DNA from: CAZRCZ01 sp964598765
GTDB taxonomy: Bacteria; Sumerlaeota; Sumerlaeia; MVZB01; JAJFLK01
Assembly (NCBI GenBank): GCA_964598765.1
Contig: CAZRCZ010000005.1
Coordinates: 1-64,000, forward strand
DNA: 64,000 nucleotides
Direction: 5' to 3'
Under the pieces are notes generated by a model that made no database searches, was not told the origin of the DNA, and saw only the letters and a program-made list of their open reading frames with translations. Position numbers and translations under genes: made by a program. This document shows, in pieces, positions 52,251 to 60,891 of the stretch (the first letter of the stretch is position 1; every line of letters begins with the position of its first letter).

Positions 52251-52845
52251 ACCCTCGAAGTTTCAACTTTTTGAGTTTCCCTGAACCACACGCCCTCCTA
52301 CGGTCCTGACGGGACGATGGGGACGTACGCTCCGCGGGTAAATCACTCCCGGCGCAATTGCGAGCACCTCGGTTCGCGGTAGAAGATATTCAGTGCGGAG
52401 AACCGCAGGACCGATACAAAGGCCAGAAGAAATTATCTTTATCGTAAACGTCCCCCTCGGCCATCCCTTCCACAGGCAAAATAAAAATTGCGAAACAAGG
52501 CCAATTTGAACAGGGATGAACAGGATGAAGAATGAACCGTCAAGTCGCCAAAAACGCCAAGAAAGAAAATCATCCGCAGATTTCGCCGATGACGCGGATT
52601 TTGGAGCGGCGGGAGGTAGATAAGGAACGGCATGGGAGCGAGGATAACCGGGAGATATTTTCGGCGGGATTCCCTTGGAGACTCTTATTGGCGCTTCATG
52701 GATCGAAAAGCGAAGAATTTTCAGCCGCGAAAGAACGCATAAGAACGCAAATAAGAATGAGTTCGGATTTGGGCGGAAGGAAAATTTGGCGTGGGCGAGG
52801 TGAAGTAATCGAGGATGTCGGTCTCAGAGCGAATTAGTTTTGCGA
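52251..52845. other. Gene-free gap made of decayed repeats
   Basis: 595 bp without a supported gene. A minus-strand GGGACG motif copy is at 52431-52456. Further right are single arms of dispersed palindromes: ACAGGGATGAACAGGATG near 52510, AGTCGCCAAAAACGCCAAG near 52542 and GCATAAGAACGCAAATAAG near 52736. The 101-residue open frame at 52532-52837 is composed of these arms and is not considered a gene. Confidence 0.7.
52431..52456 (-). repeat. Dispersed GGGACG motif, copy 2 (minus)
   Basis: Read on the minus strand: GGGGGACGTTTACG then ATAAAGATAATT. Same family as 42951-42980. Confidence 0.65.
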
Positions 52846-54651
52846 TCAACGACCCGGATCGCCAGTTCTTGAGCTAAATGAGGGTAAACACACAATGCGC
52901 AAAATCAGCCACCACAAATAAACCACTGCGTGGCTATGAAAACCGCCCCCCGACATTAGGCCGTGAGCCATGAGGTTACGGATATTGCTCCCGAATTTCT
53001 CGACTAAGATCCCTCTGAGATCGAAAACCAAATCCTCCCCAAATATCTCGTTCAGCTCTCTGGCATGATTTTCGAAGACAGTATTGAGGGCGTATTCCTC
53101 TTGCAAACCTCTGTGGTCTAGTTTGGAGGTGATCCGTCCGCTTTCGGTAAGAACATGCCGAATTGTGTTCTCAATTTGCGGAACCAAAAAATGTGTTGCC
53201 AACGCGAAGTCACCGGTCAGTCCGGCAAAAAGCCCCCTCGCATACAGCAACTCGCGGTTCTGTGGGATGAGCGGATTGTAAAAGACGACTGGATAAAAAC
53301 TTTGCACGGTTACCCGATGATCCCTGATAATTTGTTTCCTTGCCGGTTCAATCCTTCCTGAAACGCTAATTTGCTGGTGGAGCATTGCTTCAGTGAACAT
53401 CTCGGCTCGCAATGCCATCGATTGCTCTTCAGGATCGTGAGTGAGCAACCCCGGTTTTCTGTCGATGACCCTTCCTTTCGCATCGAGCAAAGACGAACTA
53501 AGCAAATGGGTCATAGGAAATTTGTTGGCGTATTCCTTAACTTGTTCTGCCAAACCTTTAACTTCGGGTGATTGGGTAATCGTCGCAAGCTGAAGGACGG
53601 CATCGTTGAAGTTCATGCCCGCAACCTTCTGTTCCGCATCCCGCGCGATGTTCGATACGTCGTATGGGATGGAGACCTGCTGGAGCTCGTCCTTTATCTT
53701 GGACTGATAGCGCAGAAGCAATTGATGTAGCTCTTTCACTCGATCAGCACATCCCCCTACTTCCCGATATACTTGAATGGCTTTTTCAAGAAATGAAGCC
53801 GCGCTGAGATGCTTTTTGTCGGTCGCAAGGCGATGATGCGCCTGCTTAGCGAACGATTCAGCAAGGGCGATTTGTGCCTTTCTTGCCCCTTCTTCGTCTC
53901 GCGTCCGACGATGCCAATTCGCGTTCATAGTCCACAGTTTTTGCGCGATCTCATGTCTTCCGTTTGCCTCGTGAAGCAAGGCGGCCTTTTCCGTAAGTGG
54001 ACCGTACTTCGTCGGATCCCCTTCGTTTTCATGTAGCAAAAGCTCGATAAGATTTGCGGACAACCACAGAGGGTCTTCTCCCTTCATGCGTTCCAAGACA
54101 CTCTCAATGTGATGGATAACCCTCTTGTGTGGTTGCCCGTTTCTCCCAAGCTGAGAACCAATCACTAGGGCACGCTTGATCCGAACAAAACACTCGACCC
54201 ATTCCCGGGGATGTTCCAAAGCACTGGCCGACTTCAGGTACGTTTCAATAGCCTCCTCGGCTTTCTTGTAATCCTTCTTTAGAATCCAGATGAGGTCGGA
54301 CAAACGCGCAATCATCTCGTCGTCAGCAATATCGTCGGCGATTTGCTCAAGTAAATCCAATTCGCGGTCACCCAAGTCACCCAAATTATGACTACGGAAG
54401 TTGTGAAGGACATGGGTTGCCGTGAATGGCTCCCCAAAATCATCCAGACTCAGCATCATGAATGTGATGGCTTGCAGAAAAGCAAAAACGGACTCGGCCT
54501 TTCGATCGGAACGGTTGCTCGCATCAATCCGCTTGCGTCCAAAACTCTGACTATAAGCGAGGCAGTCTTTTTTAGGGCACGTTTCGATTATCTCCTGCCA
54601 GTTAACCTTATCGAAATCTGATTTTGTGAGAGGGACGTCTAAGTCAAGCAT
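52846..54651 (-). CDS. DUF4209-like protein with HEPN-type RNLMAH motif
   Basis: A 601-residue soluble protein starting at ATG 54651. The N-terminal ~300 residues are helical, probably repeats (ASNRSDRKAESVFAFLQAITFMML, KDYKKAEEAIETYLKSAS). The C-terminus matches DUF4209-type proteins: NRELLYARGLFAGLTGDFALATHFLVPQIENTIRHVLTE and FGSNIRNLMAHGLMSGGGFHSHAVVYLWWLIL. The RNLMAH segment fits the R-x4-H motif of HEPN ribonucleases, which are common in defence systems. GC is visibly lower than in flanking genes, suggesting transfer. Stand-alone; no helicase or partner is adjacent. RNase activity is inference. Confidence 0.75.
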   Translation of the reverse strand: MLDLDVPLTKSDFDKVNWQEIIETCPKKDCLAYSQSFGRKRIDASNRSDRKAESVFAFLQAITFMMLSLDDFGEPFTATHVLHNFRSHNLGDLGDRELDLLEQIADDIADDEMIARLSDLIWILKKDYKKAEEAIETYLKSASALEHPREWVECFVRIKRALVIGSQLGRNGQPHKRVIHHIESVLERMKGEDPLWLSANLIELLLHENEGDPTKYGPLTEKAALLHEANGRHEIAQKLWTMNANWHRRTRDEEGARKAQIALAESFAKQAHHRLATDKKHLSAASFLEKAIQVYREVGGCADRVKELHQLLLRYQSKIKDELQQVSIPYDVSNIARDAEQKVAGMNFNDAVLQLATITQSPEVKGLAEQVKEYANKFPMTHLLSSSLLDAKGRVIDRKPGLLTHDPEEQSMALRAEMFTEAMLHQQISVSGRIEPARKQIIRDHRVTVQSFYPVVFYNPLIPQNRELLYARGLFAGLTGDFALATHFLVPQIENTIRHVLTESGRITSKLDHRGLQEEYALNTVFENHARELNEIFGEDLVFDLRGILVEKFGSNIRNLMAHGLMSGGGFHSHAVVYLWWLILRIVCLPSFSSRTGDPGR

Positions 54652-54724
54652 GGCAAAAAAGTGGGCCGTTCATTCCCTCGTTGATTGCTGGCGACCGGCC
54701 ACAAGATCCGCACCAACGGCGCTT

Positions 54725-56203
54725 TTACGCAATAATCTTCCGAATCGGCTCCGCGCCTTCGACGCCGACGAGTTTTTGGTTGAGGCCCTTGTAGAAATAG
54801 GTGAGCGCGTTGGGGTCGAGGCCCAATTGTTGGAGAACGGTCGCGTGGAGGTGTTTGACCTGAAAGCGGTCGGTGACGGCGGCGGAGCCGAGTTCGTCGG
54901 TCTCGCCGACGCTCATGCCCCCCTTGATCCCACCGCCGGCCATCCACATCGTGAAGCCCATCGCGTTGTGGTCGCGTCCCGTGCCGGTGGCGTATTCGGC
55001 GACCGGCTGTCGGCCAAATTCGCCTCCCCAAATCACGAGCGTCGAATCGAGCAGACCGCGTTGCTTCAAGTCCTTGAGCAATCCGGCGATCGGTTTGTCG
55101 GTGTTGAAGGCGTGATAGATGTGGTTTTTCATCAGGTCGCCGTGCGCGTCCCAGTTGTCGTCGTTGTGCGCGCCGCCGGAATAAAGCTGGACGAACCGGA
55201 CGCCGCGCTCGACGAGCCGCCGCGCCAAGAGGCATTTCCGCCCGAAATCCTCCGTCCGCTCGTGGTCCATGCCGTAGAGTTTTTTGATCTCCTCCGGCTC
55301 CTTGTCCACGTCCACCGCTTCGGGCGCGGTCGCCTGCATTTTGTAGGCGAGTTCGTAGCTGGCGATCCGCGCGGAGAGGTTGGTGTTGTCGGTCCGTTCG
55401 GAGAGGTGCATTCCGTTGAAGTGGTTCAGATGATCGAGCAATCGCCGTTGCTCGTCGTCGCTCATTCCTTCGGGGGGCGAGAGATTAAGAATCGGCGAGC
55501 CTTTCGGGCGCAGGACCGTCGCCTGATAGCTGGCGGGCATGTAACCACTGCTCCAATTTTTCGCGCCGCTGATCGGTCCCCCTTTTTGATCGAGCATGAC
55601 GACGAAACCGGGGAGATTTTCGTTCACCGTGCCGAGACCGTAATTCACCCACGAGCCAAGCGCGGGATGGCCGCTCAGGATTCTGCCGGAGTTCATCATC
55701 AGCAACGCCGAGCCGTGAACGGGCGAATCGGCGGTCATGGACTTAATGAAGGCGATGTCGTCCACGCAGGTTGCGACATTGGGAAAAAGCTCCGAAACCC
55801 ATTGCCCCGATTGGCCGTATTGCTTGAATTTCCACTTCGGCTCGACGATCCGTCCTTCGTTGCGGGCGCCGCCGCGCCCGGCGGTTTTCACCTGCACCGT
55901 CTTGCCGTCGAGGCCATACATTTTCGGTTTGTAATCGAAGGTGTCTATGTGGCTCGGGCCGCCATACATGAAAAGGAAGATGACGCTTTTGGCTTTGGGG
56001 GTGAAGTGCGGTTTCTTCGGCGCGAGCGGATTGGCGAACGCCGTCACGCCGTCGGCGGCGACCGCTTGCGAGGCGAGGAATCCGTCGAGCGAGAGCATTC
56101 CGGTCAACGCGAGCGACGCGAATCCGCCGCCGACGGTGGTCAGAAATTCCCGGCGCGTTCGTCCGCAGAAGGTGTTTTGGGGTTTATCGTCGTCGAGGCG
56201 CAT
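54725..56203 (-). CDS. Tat-exported DUF1501 protein (sulfatase-like fold)
   Basis: A 492-residue protein starting at ATG 56203. Tat motif RTRREFLTTVGGGFASLALTG. Family blocks are AKSVIFLFMYGGPSHIDTFDYKP, MTADSPVHGSALLMMNSG, GHPALGSWVNYGLG, EDFGRKCLLARRLVERGVRFVQLYSGGAHNDDNWDAHGDL, VIWGGEFGRQPVAE and GRDHNAMGFTMWMAGGGIKGG. Related to alkaline-phosphatase-like sulfatases but of unknown activity. Normally adjacent to a DUF1553 gene; here that gene is at 43-45.7 kb. Confidence 0.93.
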   Translation of the reverse strand: MRLDDDKPQNTFCGRTRREFLTTVGGGFASLALTGMLSLDGFLASQAVAADGVTAFANPLAPKKPHFTPKAKSVIFLFMYGGPSHIDTFDYKPKMYGLDGKTVQVKTAGRGGARNEGRIVEPKWKFKQYGQSGQWVSELFPNVATCVDDIAFIKSMTADSPVHGSALLMMNSGRILSGHPALGSWVNYGLGTVNENLPGFVVMLDQKGGPISGAKNWSSGYMPASYQATVLRPKGSPILNLSPPEGMSDDEQRRLLDHLNHFNGMHLSERTDNTNLSARIASYELAYKMQATAPEAVDVDKEPEEIKKLYGMDHERTEDFGRKCLLARRLVERGVRFVQLYSGGAHNDDNWDAHGDLMKNHIYHAFNTDKPIAGLLKDLKQRGLLDSTLVIWGGEFGRQPVAEYATGTGRDHNAMGFTMWMAGGGIKGGMSVGETDELGSAAVTDRFQVKHLHATVLQQLGLDPNALTYFYKGLNQKLVGVEGAEPIRKIIA

Positions 56204-56768
56204 TGCGGTTAAATCCAGTGAGAATTAAAGCACAAAGAGGGGAAGAACACAAAGATTCACGGAGCGCATGCCACAATCGCGGGCATCTCACTTTTCCGAG
56301 AAATTGCGCAACCCCCGTGGGGCTGGGGGGATGGCCGGGTTTCCCAAGATGGCCTCGCTCCGCTCGGCAACTTTGGGCTGTTTTGCGGGACGCCGTTGAC
56401 GTCGTGATGTCCCATGATCTATTCCTCCGTAGGAAAAGTGATATGCGCCTCGACGATAGTTTGAGAGAAAGTTGAATTCATGCCGTCCCTTCGGGGCTTA
56501 AGGCATTTTGAGATTCTTGTCCCGATACGGTTCAGTTGGGACAAATTCGTGCTTGTACTCGTCATCGTGCCCGTGGTCGAACTGATTGCGGAAAGTTTGT
56601 CGAATACGATTACGCGGGCGCGCGGTAGCACGAAGCCGCCGTAAGGTGAACCGTCTTGATCCCAGCCCCGCTCGAAAGACCGGGGTGGAAGCGTCGCTCA
56701 AAATCTTTCTACTCCCGGAGGGTCGGGACAATTCCCGCTCGGTTCAGTCCGGCGACTGATTCTCTCTT
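56204..56768. other. Gene-free gap with dispersed repeat sequence
   Basis: 565 bp without a supported gene. It contains stretches such as GCCGTCCCTTCGGGGCTTAAGG near 56480 and GGTTCAGTTGGGACAAATTCG near 56529, of a kind commonly dispersed between genes in planctomycete-like genomes. Short open frames here are not convincing. Confidence 0.6.
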
Positions 56769-57644
56769 TTATTTGAGATCATTCAGATACGCGAACAAAT
56801 CCTTGGCCTCTTCGGGCGAAAGCTTTTCCAAAAGCTTCTCCGGCATCGGCGATTCCTTGGGCGATTCGAGCGAAGCGAAATCCTTCCGAAAATACGTGGT
56901 CCATAGCGTCCCGCTCGCATCGAGAATTTGAATCGAATCGTTCGTCTCGTTGCGGAAACGCCCCTGAATCGTCTTGCCGTCTTTCGTCGTCAGCTTCTTG
57001 AGGCCGAATTCCCGCGCGACTTTCTTGGAGGGAGTGGCGACCGCCTCGTAAATTTCTCCGGAGGAAAGGCGCTCGGCGACATGGCTCAAATCGGGACCGA
57101 TCATTCCTCCGGCGTAAAAAACCGAATGGCATTGCGAGCAACTCGCCTTGCCCCTGAACAACTGCTCGCCGTTGGCGACGTTGCCCCCCTCGGGAATCGG
57201 ATTCACCGCCGTCTTTCGCGCGCGATTGTCCGCTACTCTTTTTTGCAAAACGCGAATGTAGCCGACCAGCGCGTCAATTTCGCTCCGCTCCAAGCCCCGG
57301 CCAAACGCGGGCATTCCGGCTTGGAGGTTTCCCTCCGTAATCCGTCGCGCGATGTCGCGGTCGCCCATCGCTCCGACGGTCGGCGAGATGATTGCCGGGC
57401 CGAGCGGTCCCCCTTGACCCATCGGCCCGTGGCAAATAATGCAGAAAGAGGAATAGAGGAGTTGCCCATCCGCGCCCGTCGCGGCGGGTTTTGGCGTCTG
57501 CGCCGATGCGTAGGAGGGAAGCAAGATGAGAAATGCGATCCGAGCCGCGACCGTAAGGGAGCGCCCGATTCGCCATCGTTCGGCTGTTGGACGCTCGCTC
57601 ACGTTCGCGGCTCGGTTGTTGAAAGTGCGTCTGGCTACAATCAT
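56769..57644 (-). CDS. Dihaem cytochrome c, likely electron acceptor of the PQQ dehydrogenase (XoxG-like role)
   Basis: A 291-residue exported cytochrome starting at ATG 57644, overlapping the upstream stop by ATGA. The signal peptide core is AARIAFLILLPSYASAQ. Haem sites are CIICH (68-72) and CSQCH (169-173). The C-terminal ~90 residues (LKKLTTKDGKTIQGRF, LSPEEAKDLFAYLNDL) match the c-type domain seen in planctomycete haem proteins. The first ~35 residues (NNRAANVSERPTAERWRIGRSL) are encoded by a palindromic repeat. Third gene of an operon with the binding protein and the PQQ enzyme, so it should take electrons from that enzyme. Confidence 0.9.
   Translation of the reverse strand: MIVARRTFNNRAANVSERPTAERWRIGRSLTVAARIAFLILLPSYASAQTPKPAATGADGQLLYSSFCIICHGPMGQGGPLGPAIISPTVGAMGDRDIARRITEGNLQAGMPAFGRGLERSEIDALVGYIRVLQKRVADNRARKTAVNPIPEGGNVANGEQLFRGKASCSQCHSVFYAGGMIGPDLSHVAERLSSGEIYEAVATPSKKVAREFGLKKLTTKDGKTIQGRFRNETNDSIQILDASGTLWTTYFRKDFASLESPKESPMPEKLLEKLSPEEAKDLFAYLNDLK
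57540..57615. repeat. Palindromic repeat inside the cytochrome c gene start
   Basis: CCGAGCCGCGACCGTAAGG... (57540-57563) and ...ACGTTCGCGGCTCGG (57592-57615) are 24-bp arms matching at 21 positions by eye. This is a widespread planctomycete-type intergenic palindrome, here within codons ~10-35. Confidence 0.85.
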
Positions 57645-58708
57645 TGCGATTTCGCCTGATCCTGAAACGGCTCAAAATACGGCATCTTGTATCTATCAAA
57701 AAGCGTCCTGAAACGATTTTCCTTTTTCATTCTCAGCACCGCGCCGTCCAATCGTGGAAGCAACTCCCGCTTGGCCTTGGAAACCGCCAGTGCCAAATTC
57801 CACTCCATCCCCGCGACGGTCGGTTTGACGACCTGAATTTTCAGTGCGTCGCGCAACTTTGCGTCTTGATCCATTGCCCATCCCGCATTGGGCCACAGAA
57901 GTCCATAAGCCACTTTTCGCTCGCAAATCGCGTTCAAAATTCGATCCTGCGCCCCAAATTTCTGCAAGAGAAATCCGGCGTTCCAAAGTTCATGCTCGGC
58001 GACCGATCCGACTTCCACGCCGACGGGCGTCCGACCAACCTCCTCGAAATTTTGCAAATCGCGCTCTTCCTTGAGCGACACCAAAATATATCGCGCCGAT
58101 GCGTAGGGGAGCGAATAAAGCGCCTCTTCGCCAACCCGACGCGACTCCTCCACCGCGCGCGGCTCAATCGCCGCGCCCACCGTAAAATCAAGTTCGCTCC
58201 CTTTTTCCAAAAGGGGAGAGAGAAGCCCGTCCTCCATCGTGTCAATCCATCGGATTTCCAGCGTCGCGTCGAGCGTCTTGGCGATCTCCTGCGCGATTTC
58301 GGCGTCCAATCCGGGCGGATCGGCCCGCCGGCTGGAGTAGGGAAGGTTCTCTTTGTCCAACGCGCAGATAAGTTTGCCCCCCGTCTCCCTCGCGCAAAGT
58401 TGCGCCACAGCCGAAAAAAGCAGAAGGCTTAATGCCAATACGGCTCTCGTGAGTCCGTATCTCTTCCTCTCATTAACCCCGCGATTTATCGCGGGGTTAA
58501 TCAGGCGCACCCCAATCGGAACCGTTTTAACCGTTTCCAAGGACAAAAACCGTTGAAAACGGTTGGGGGTAGATACTGTCTCGTTGTCGCTCCCCGCCAT
58601 GAATCGCGGGGTTAATGAGAATGCGCAACTTTGGAGTGCGGCGACTTGCCGCCGCGTTTCCCGGGCGAGCTTGCTCGTGCCTTCGAACTTTGCCTTTGAG
58701 TCGTTCAT
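57641..58708 (-). CDS. Quinoprotein-associated periplasmic binding protein (XoxJ/MxaJ-like)
   Basis: A solute-binding family 3 protein. ATG 58708 overlaps the PQQ dehydrogenase stop (ATGA). The signal peptide (LTRAVLALSLLLFSAVAQLCA) does not begin until residue ~85, because the first ~80 residues are repeat-encoded (VKTVPIGVRLINPAINRGVNERK). The true start may be internal. The mature domain is KLICALDKENLPYSSRRADPPGLDAEIAQEIAKTLDATLEIRWIDTMEDGLLSPLL and continues as a two-lobe binding protein. In methylotrophs XoxJ/MxaJ proteins assist maturation of the PQQ dehydrogenase; context suggests the same here. Confidence 0.82.
   Translation of the reverse strand: MNDSKAKFEGTSKLARETRRQVAALQSCAFSLTPRFMAGSDNETVSTPNRFQRFLSLETVKTVPIGVRLINPAINRGVNERKRYGLTRAVLALSLLLFSAVAQLCARETGGKLICALDKENLPYSSRRADPPGLDAEIAQEIAKTLDATLEIRWIDTMEDGLLSPLLEKGSELDFTVGAAIEPRAVEESRRVGEEALYSLPYASARYILVSLKEERDLQNFEEVGRTPVGVEVGSVAEHELWNAGFLLQKFGAQDRILNAICERKVAYGLLWPNAGWAMDQDAKLRDALKIQVVKPTVAGMEWNLALAVSKAKRELLPRLDGAVLRMKKENRFRTLFDRYKMPYFEPFQDQAKSQ
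58472..58616. repeat. Nested palindromes inside the XoxJ-like gene start
   Basis: ATTAACCCCGCGAT-TT-ATCGCGGGGTTAAT (58472-58501) is a perfect 14-bp palindrome. Its right arm recurs at 58603-58616, and between them lie AACCGTTTTAACCG and AACCGTTGAAAACGG inverted segments. The whole block is in frame with the N-terminus. Confidence 0.85.
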
Positions 58709-60435
58709 TTCTCCATCAACCCAAAAAGAAAATACGCGCATCCCTTTTGCTTCGTTCCCAAACCCAAGACCTCGGCGGGTTGGCCCCAACCCGACGCGAT
58801 GCCGACGACTTGTTTGCCGTCGAGTTGAAACGTCGTCGCCGGAGCGAAAAGCCCGCTACCGGTTTGATACTGCCAAAGAACTTCCCCCGTCTCGTCATTG
58901 AACGCGCGCAGAAAGCCATCCGGCGCGCCGCCGAAAACCAATCCGCCTCCCGTCGCCAGAAGACCGGACCAATTCGGCGCGCCCGCCTTGTAGGTCCATT
59001 TGATTTCCCCCGTGCGGACATCCATCGCCTTGACGTAGCCGTTGGCCGCCGCGTCCTCGTCGAACTGCAAAACGCCGCCGTAATACGGAAGCCCGCGTCG
59101 GAACGTCACCTCCATCGAAGTGAACGTCGCGCACCGCTCCATGTCGGGAATGTAGATCATGTGCGTCTTGGGGCTGAACGCGGACGGCGGCCAATTCTTT
59201 CCGCCGAAAATTCCGGGGCAGACGTGAATTTGCTTCGCCTTCAAAATTTCCGGATTGATGATCGGCTTCCCTTCCTTGTCCATCGTCGCCCAATTCACCT
59301 TGGAGTAAGGACTCGCGTAAAGAAATTTTCCGCTGGTCCGATCCAGCGCATAGACGTAACCGTTGCGGTTCGCCTGTACAAGCGCTTTCACCGCCTGTCC
59401 CTTGATTGTCTCGTCCACAAGGACCGGTTCGCTCACGCCGTCCCAATCGAAGGCGTCGTGCGGCGTCGCCTGAAAAAACCACGCCAACTTGCCGGTGTCG
59501 GCGTTCAGCGCGACGATGCAATTCGTGTAGAGGTTGGCTCCCTTGCGCGCGTCGCCGTTGAAATCGGGCGAGGGATTCCCGACCCCCCAATAAATCAGAT
59601 TAAGATCGGGGTCGTAAGTTCCCGTAACCCAAGTGGATCCGCCGCCGTTCATCCACGAATTCCCTTCCCACGTTTCGCTTCCGGGTTCCCCTTGTGCTGG
59701 GATCGTGTGGAACGTCCAAATCGGCTCTCCGGTCTGCGCTTTGTAGGCGGCGACGAAACCTCGGATGCCGTATTCGCCGCCGGAAATTCCAATGACGACC
59801 TTATCCTTAATAACGAGCGGCGCGAGCGTGATCGAATACGATTCCCGGAAATCAATCACCTGCCGATCCCAAAGCTGGGTTCCGGTCTCCGCCTCGAAGC
59901 ACATCAGCCGCGCGTCGAGCGTGCAATAAAAAACGCGATTTCCCAAGACGGCGACGCCCCGATTTACAGGCCCGCAACAGATGTTCACCCCTTGCGGAAG
60001 GACGTGATCGTATTGCCAGATCAACTTGCCGTCGCGCGGATCGAGGCAGATCAAATGGCTGTTCGGCGTCGTGATGAACATGCGCGGAACCGCCGAAGTT
60101 TTACCTTTGTCGTCGGTTTTTGTGACCGGAAAAACAATCGCCGTCGTCTCAAATCCCCCGCCGATGATGCCGGTCTGATAGGTCCATTTCGGGACGAGCC
60201 TCTTGACCGTCTCGCGGTTGATCTGGTCCATCGGCGCGTATCGCCATCCGGCGTAATTGCGGTTGTAGTTGATCCAAACGTCCGCCTGCTTCTGCGCGTC
60301 GAGGAGCATTTGGCTTGTCACTCCGCCGGACGCCGGGGCATCCTCCGCGCATGACGATCTCATCAAAGCGGGCGACGAAACCGCGGCGACCGCCGCAAGA
60401 AAAATGAAGGGATTCCTTCTCACGCGCATATCCAT
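58705..60435 (-). CDS. PQQ-dependent alcohol dehydrogenase (XoxF/quinoprotein type)
   Basis: A 576-residue exported quinoprotein; ATG 60435 (MDMRVRRNPFIFLAAVAAV) is chosen over TTG 60459. Eight-bladed propeller with PQQ-site features: vicinal disulfide Cys153-Cys154 (NICCGPVNRG), and catalytic TPHDAFDWDGVSEP with Asp330 and Asp332. The second Asp matches the D-x-D seen in lanthanide-dependent XoxF/PedH enzymes, where Ca-dependent MxaF has Ala. Tryptophan-docking repeats include TGKLAWFFQ and TGEVLWQYQ. It should oxidise a primary alcohol in the periplasm. First gene of the three-gene operon. No PQQ synthesis gene is in the window. Confidence 0.92.
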   Translation of the reverse strand: MDMRVRRNPFIFLAAVAAVSSPALMRSSCAEDAPASGGVTSQMLLDAQKQADVWINYNRNYAGWRYAPMDQINRETVKRLVPKWTYQTGIIGGGFETTAIVFPVTKTDDKGKTSAVPRMFITTPNSHLICLDPRDGKLIWQYDHVLPQGVNICCGPVNRGVAVLGNRVFYCTLDARLMCFEAETGTQLWDRQVIDFRESYSITLAPLVIKDKVVIGISGGEYGIRGFVAAYKAQTGEPIWTFHTIPAQGEPGSETWEGNSWMNGGGSTWVTGTYDPDLNLIYWGVGNPSPDFNGDARKGANLYTNCIVALNADTGKLAWFFQATPHDAFDWDGVSEPVLVDETIKGQAVKALVQANRNGYVYALDRTSGKFLYASPYSKVNWATMDKEGKPIINPEILKAKQIHVCPGIFGGKNWPPSAFSPKTHMIYIPDMERCATFTSMEVTFRRGLPYYGGVLQFDEDAAANGYVKAMDVRTGEIKWTYKAGAPNWSGLLATGGGLVFGGAPDGFLRAFNDETGEVLWQYQTGSGLFAPATTFQLDGKQVVGIASGWGQPAEVLGLGTKQKGCAYFLFGLMEK

Positions 60436-60699
60436 ATCCGATCTTTCGATCACTCGCAATGGGAAGTAGGGCTTGAACCGTTTTTCCCATCCTTCTCATT
60501 CTCCTAACTCTTTCTCCTTCTCAAAAACTCGATCTGACTCCGTCCGCTTGGAGAATGAGAATGAAGGAACACGCGGTTCATCCGCGCAATCCGTGTTTTA
60601 CCGTGTCCAAAAAAAATCTCACGCGGAGCCGCGAAGATCGCAGGGTCAAGGAATCTCCCGCCCTCCGGGGACTTGACCGGGAACAAGAACCGTCTTGAC

Positions 60700-60891
60700 C
60701 TATTCTCCCTCGCCGCAAAGGATCATTCCGGGAAATCGCTTGAACCTTTTCCCTTCGGGCGCGTCGGGTTGCCCATCGAGCCACGCCGCCATGAGGCCGA
60801 GTTGATCGGCGGAAATGCCGCGTGTCTGAATCCGATCAAGAAGGTGATTGAGCAAGGCGGGCGGAAGATTCCGGCGCCGAATTTTAGGCAT
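60700..60891 (-). CDS. Small conserved-looking protein, probably cut short by an amber codon
   Basis: A 63-residue protein starting at ATG 60891 (MPKIRRRNLPPALLNHLLDRIQTRG). It ends GMILCGEGE then TAG. Read-through would add VKTVLVPGQVPGGREIP and stop at TGA 60646-60648, so the frame beyond the amber still looks coding. It overlaps the upstream small gene by 8 bp. The pairing suggests a toxin-antitoxin or similar module, but neither protein is firmly recognised. Confidence 0.6.
   Translation of the reverse strand: MPKIRRRNLPPALLNHLLDRIQTRGISADQLGLMAAWLDGQPDAPEGKRFKRFPGMILCGEGE

Noticed and set aside
52532..52837. 101-residue open frame on the plus strand
   Set aside because: Made of dispersed palindrome arms (AKNAKKENHPQ type); not a credible gene.
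54626..56212. 528-residue open frame on the plus strand
   Set aside because: Entirely antisense to the DUF1501 gene; composition is typical of a codon-bias shadow and no motif is present.
58615..60354. 579-residue open frame on the plus strand
   Set aside because: Antisense shadow of the PQQ dehydrogenase; Arg/Val-rich and without any domain.
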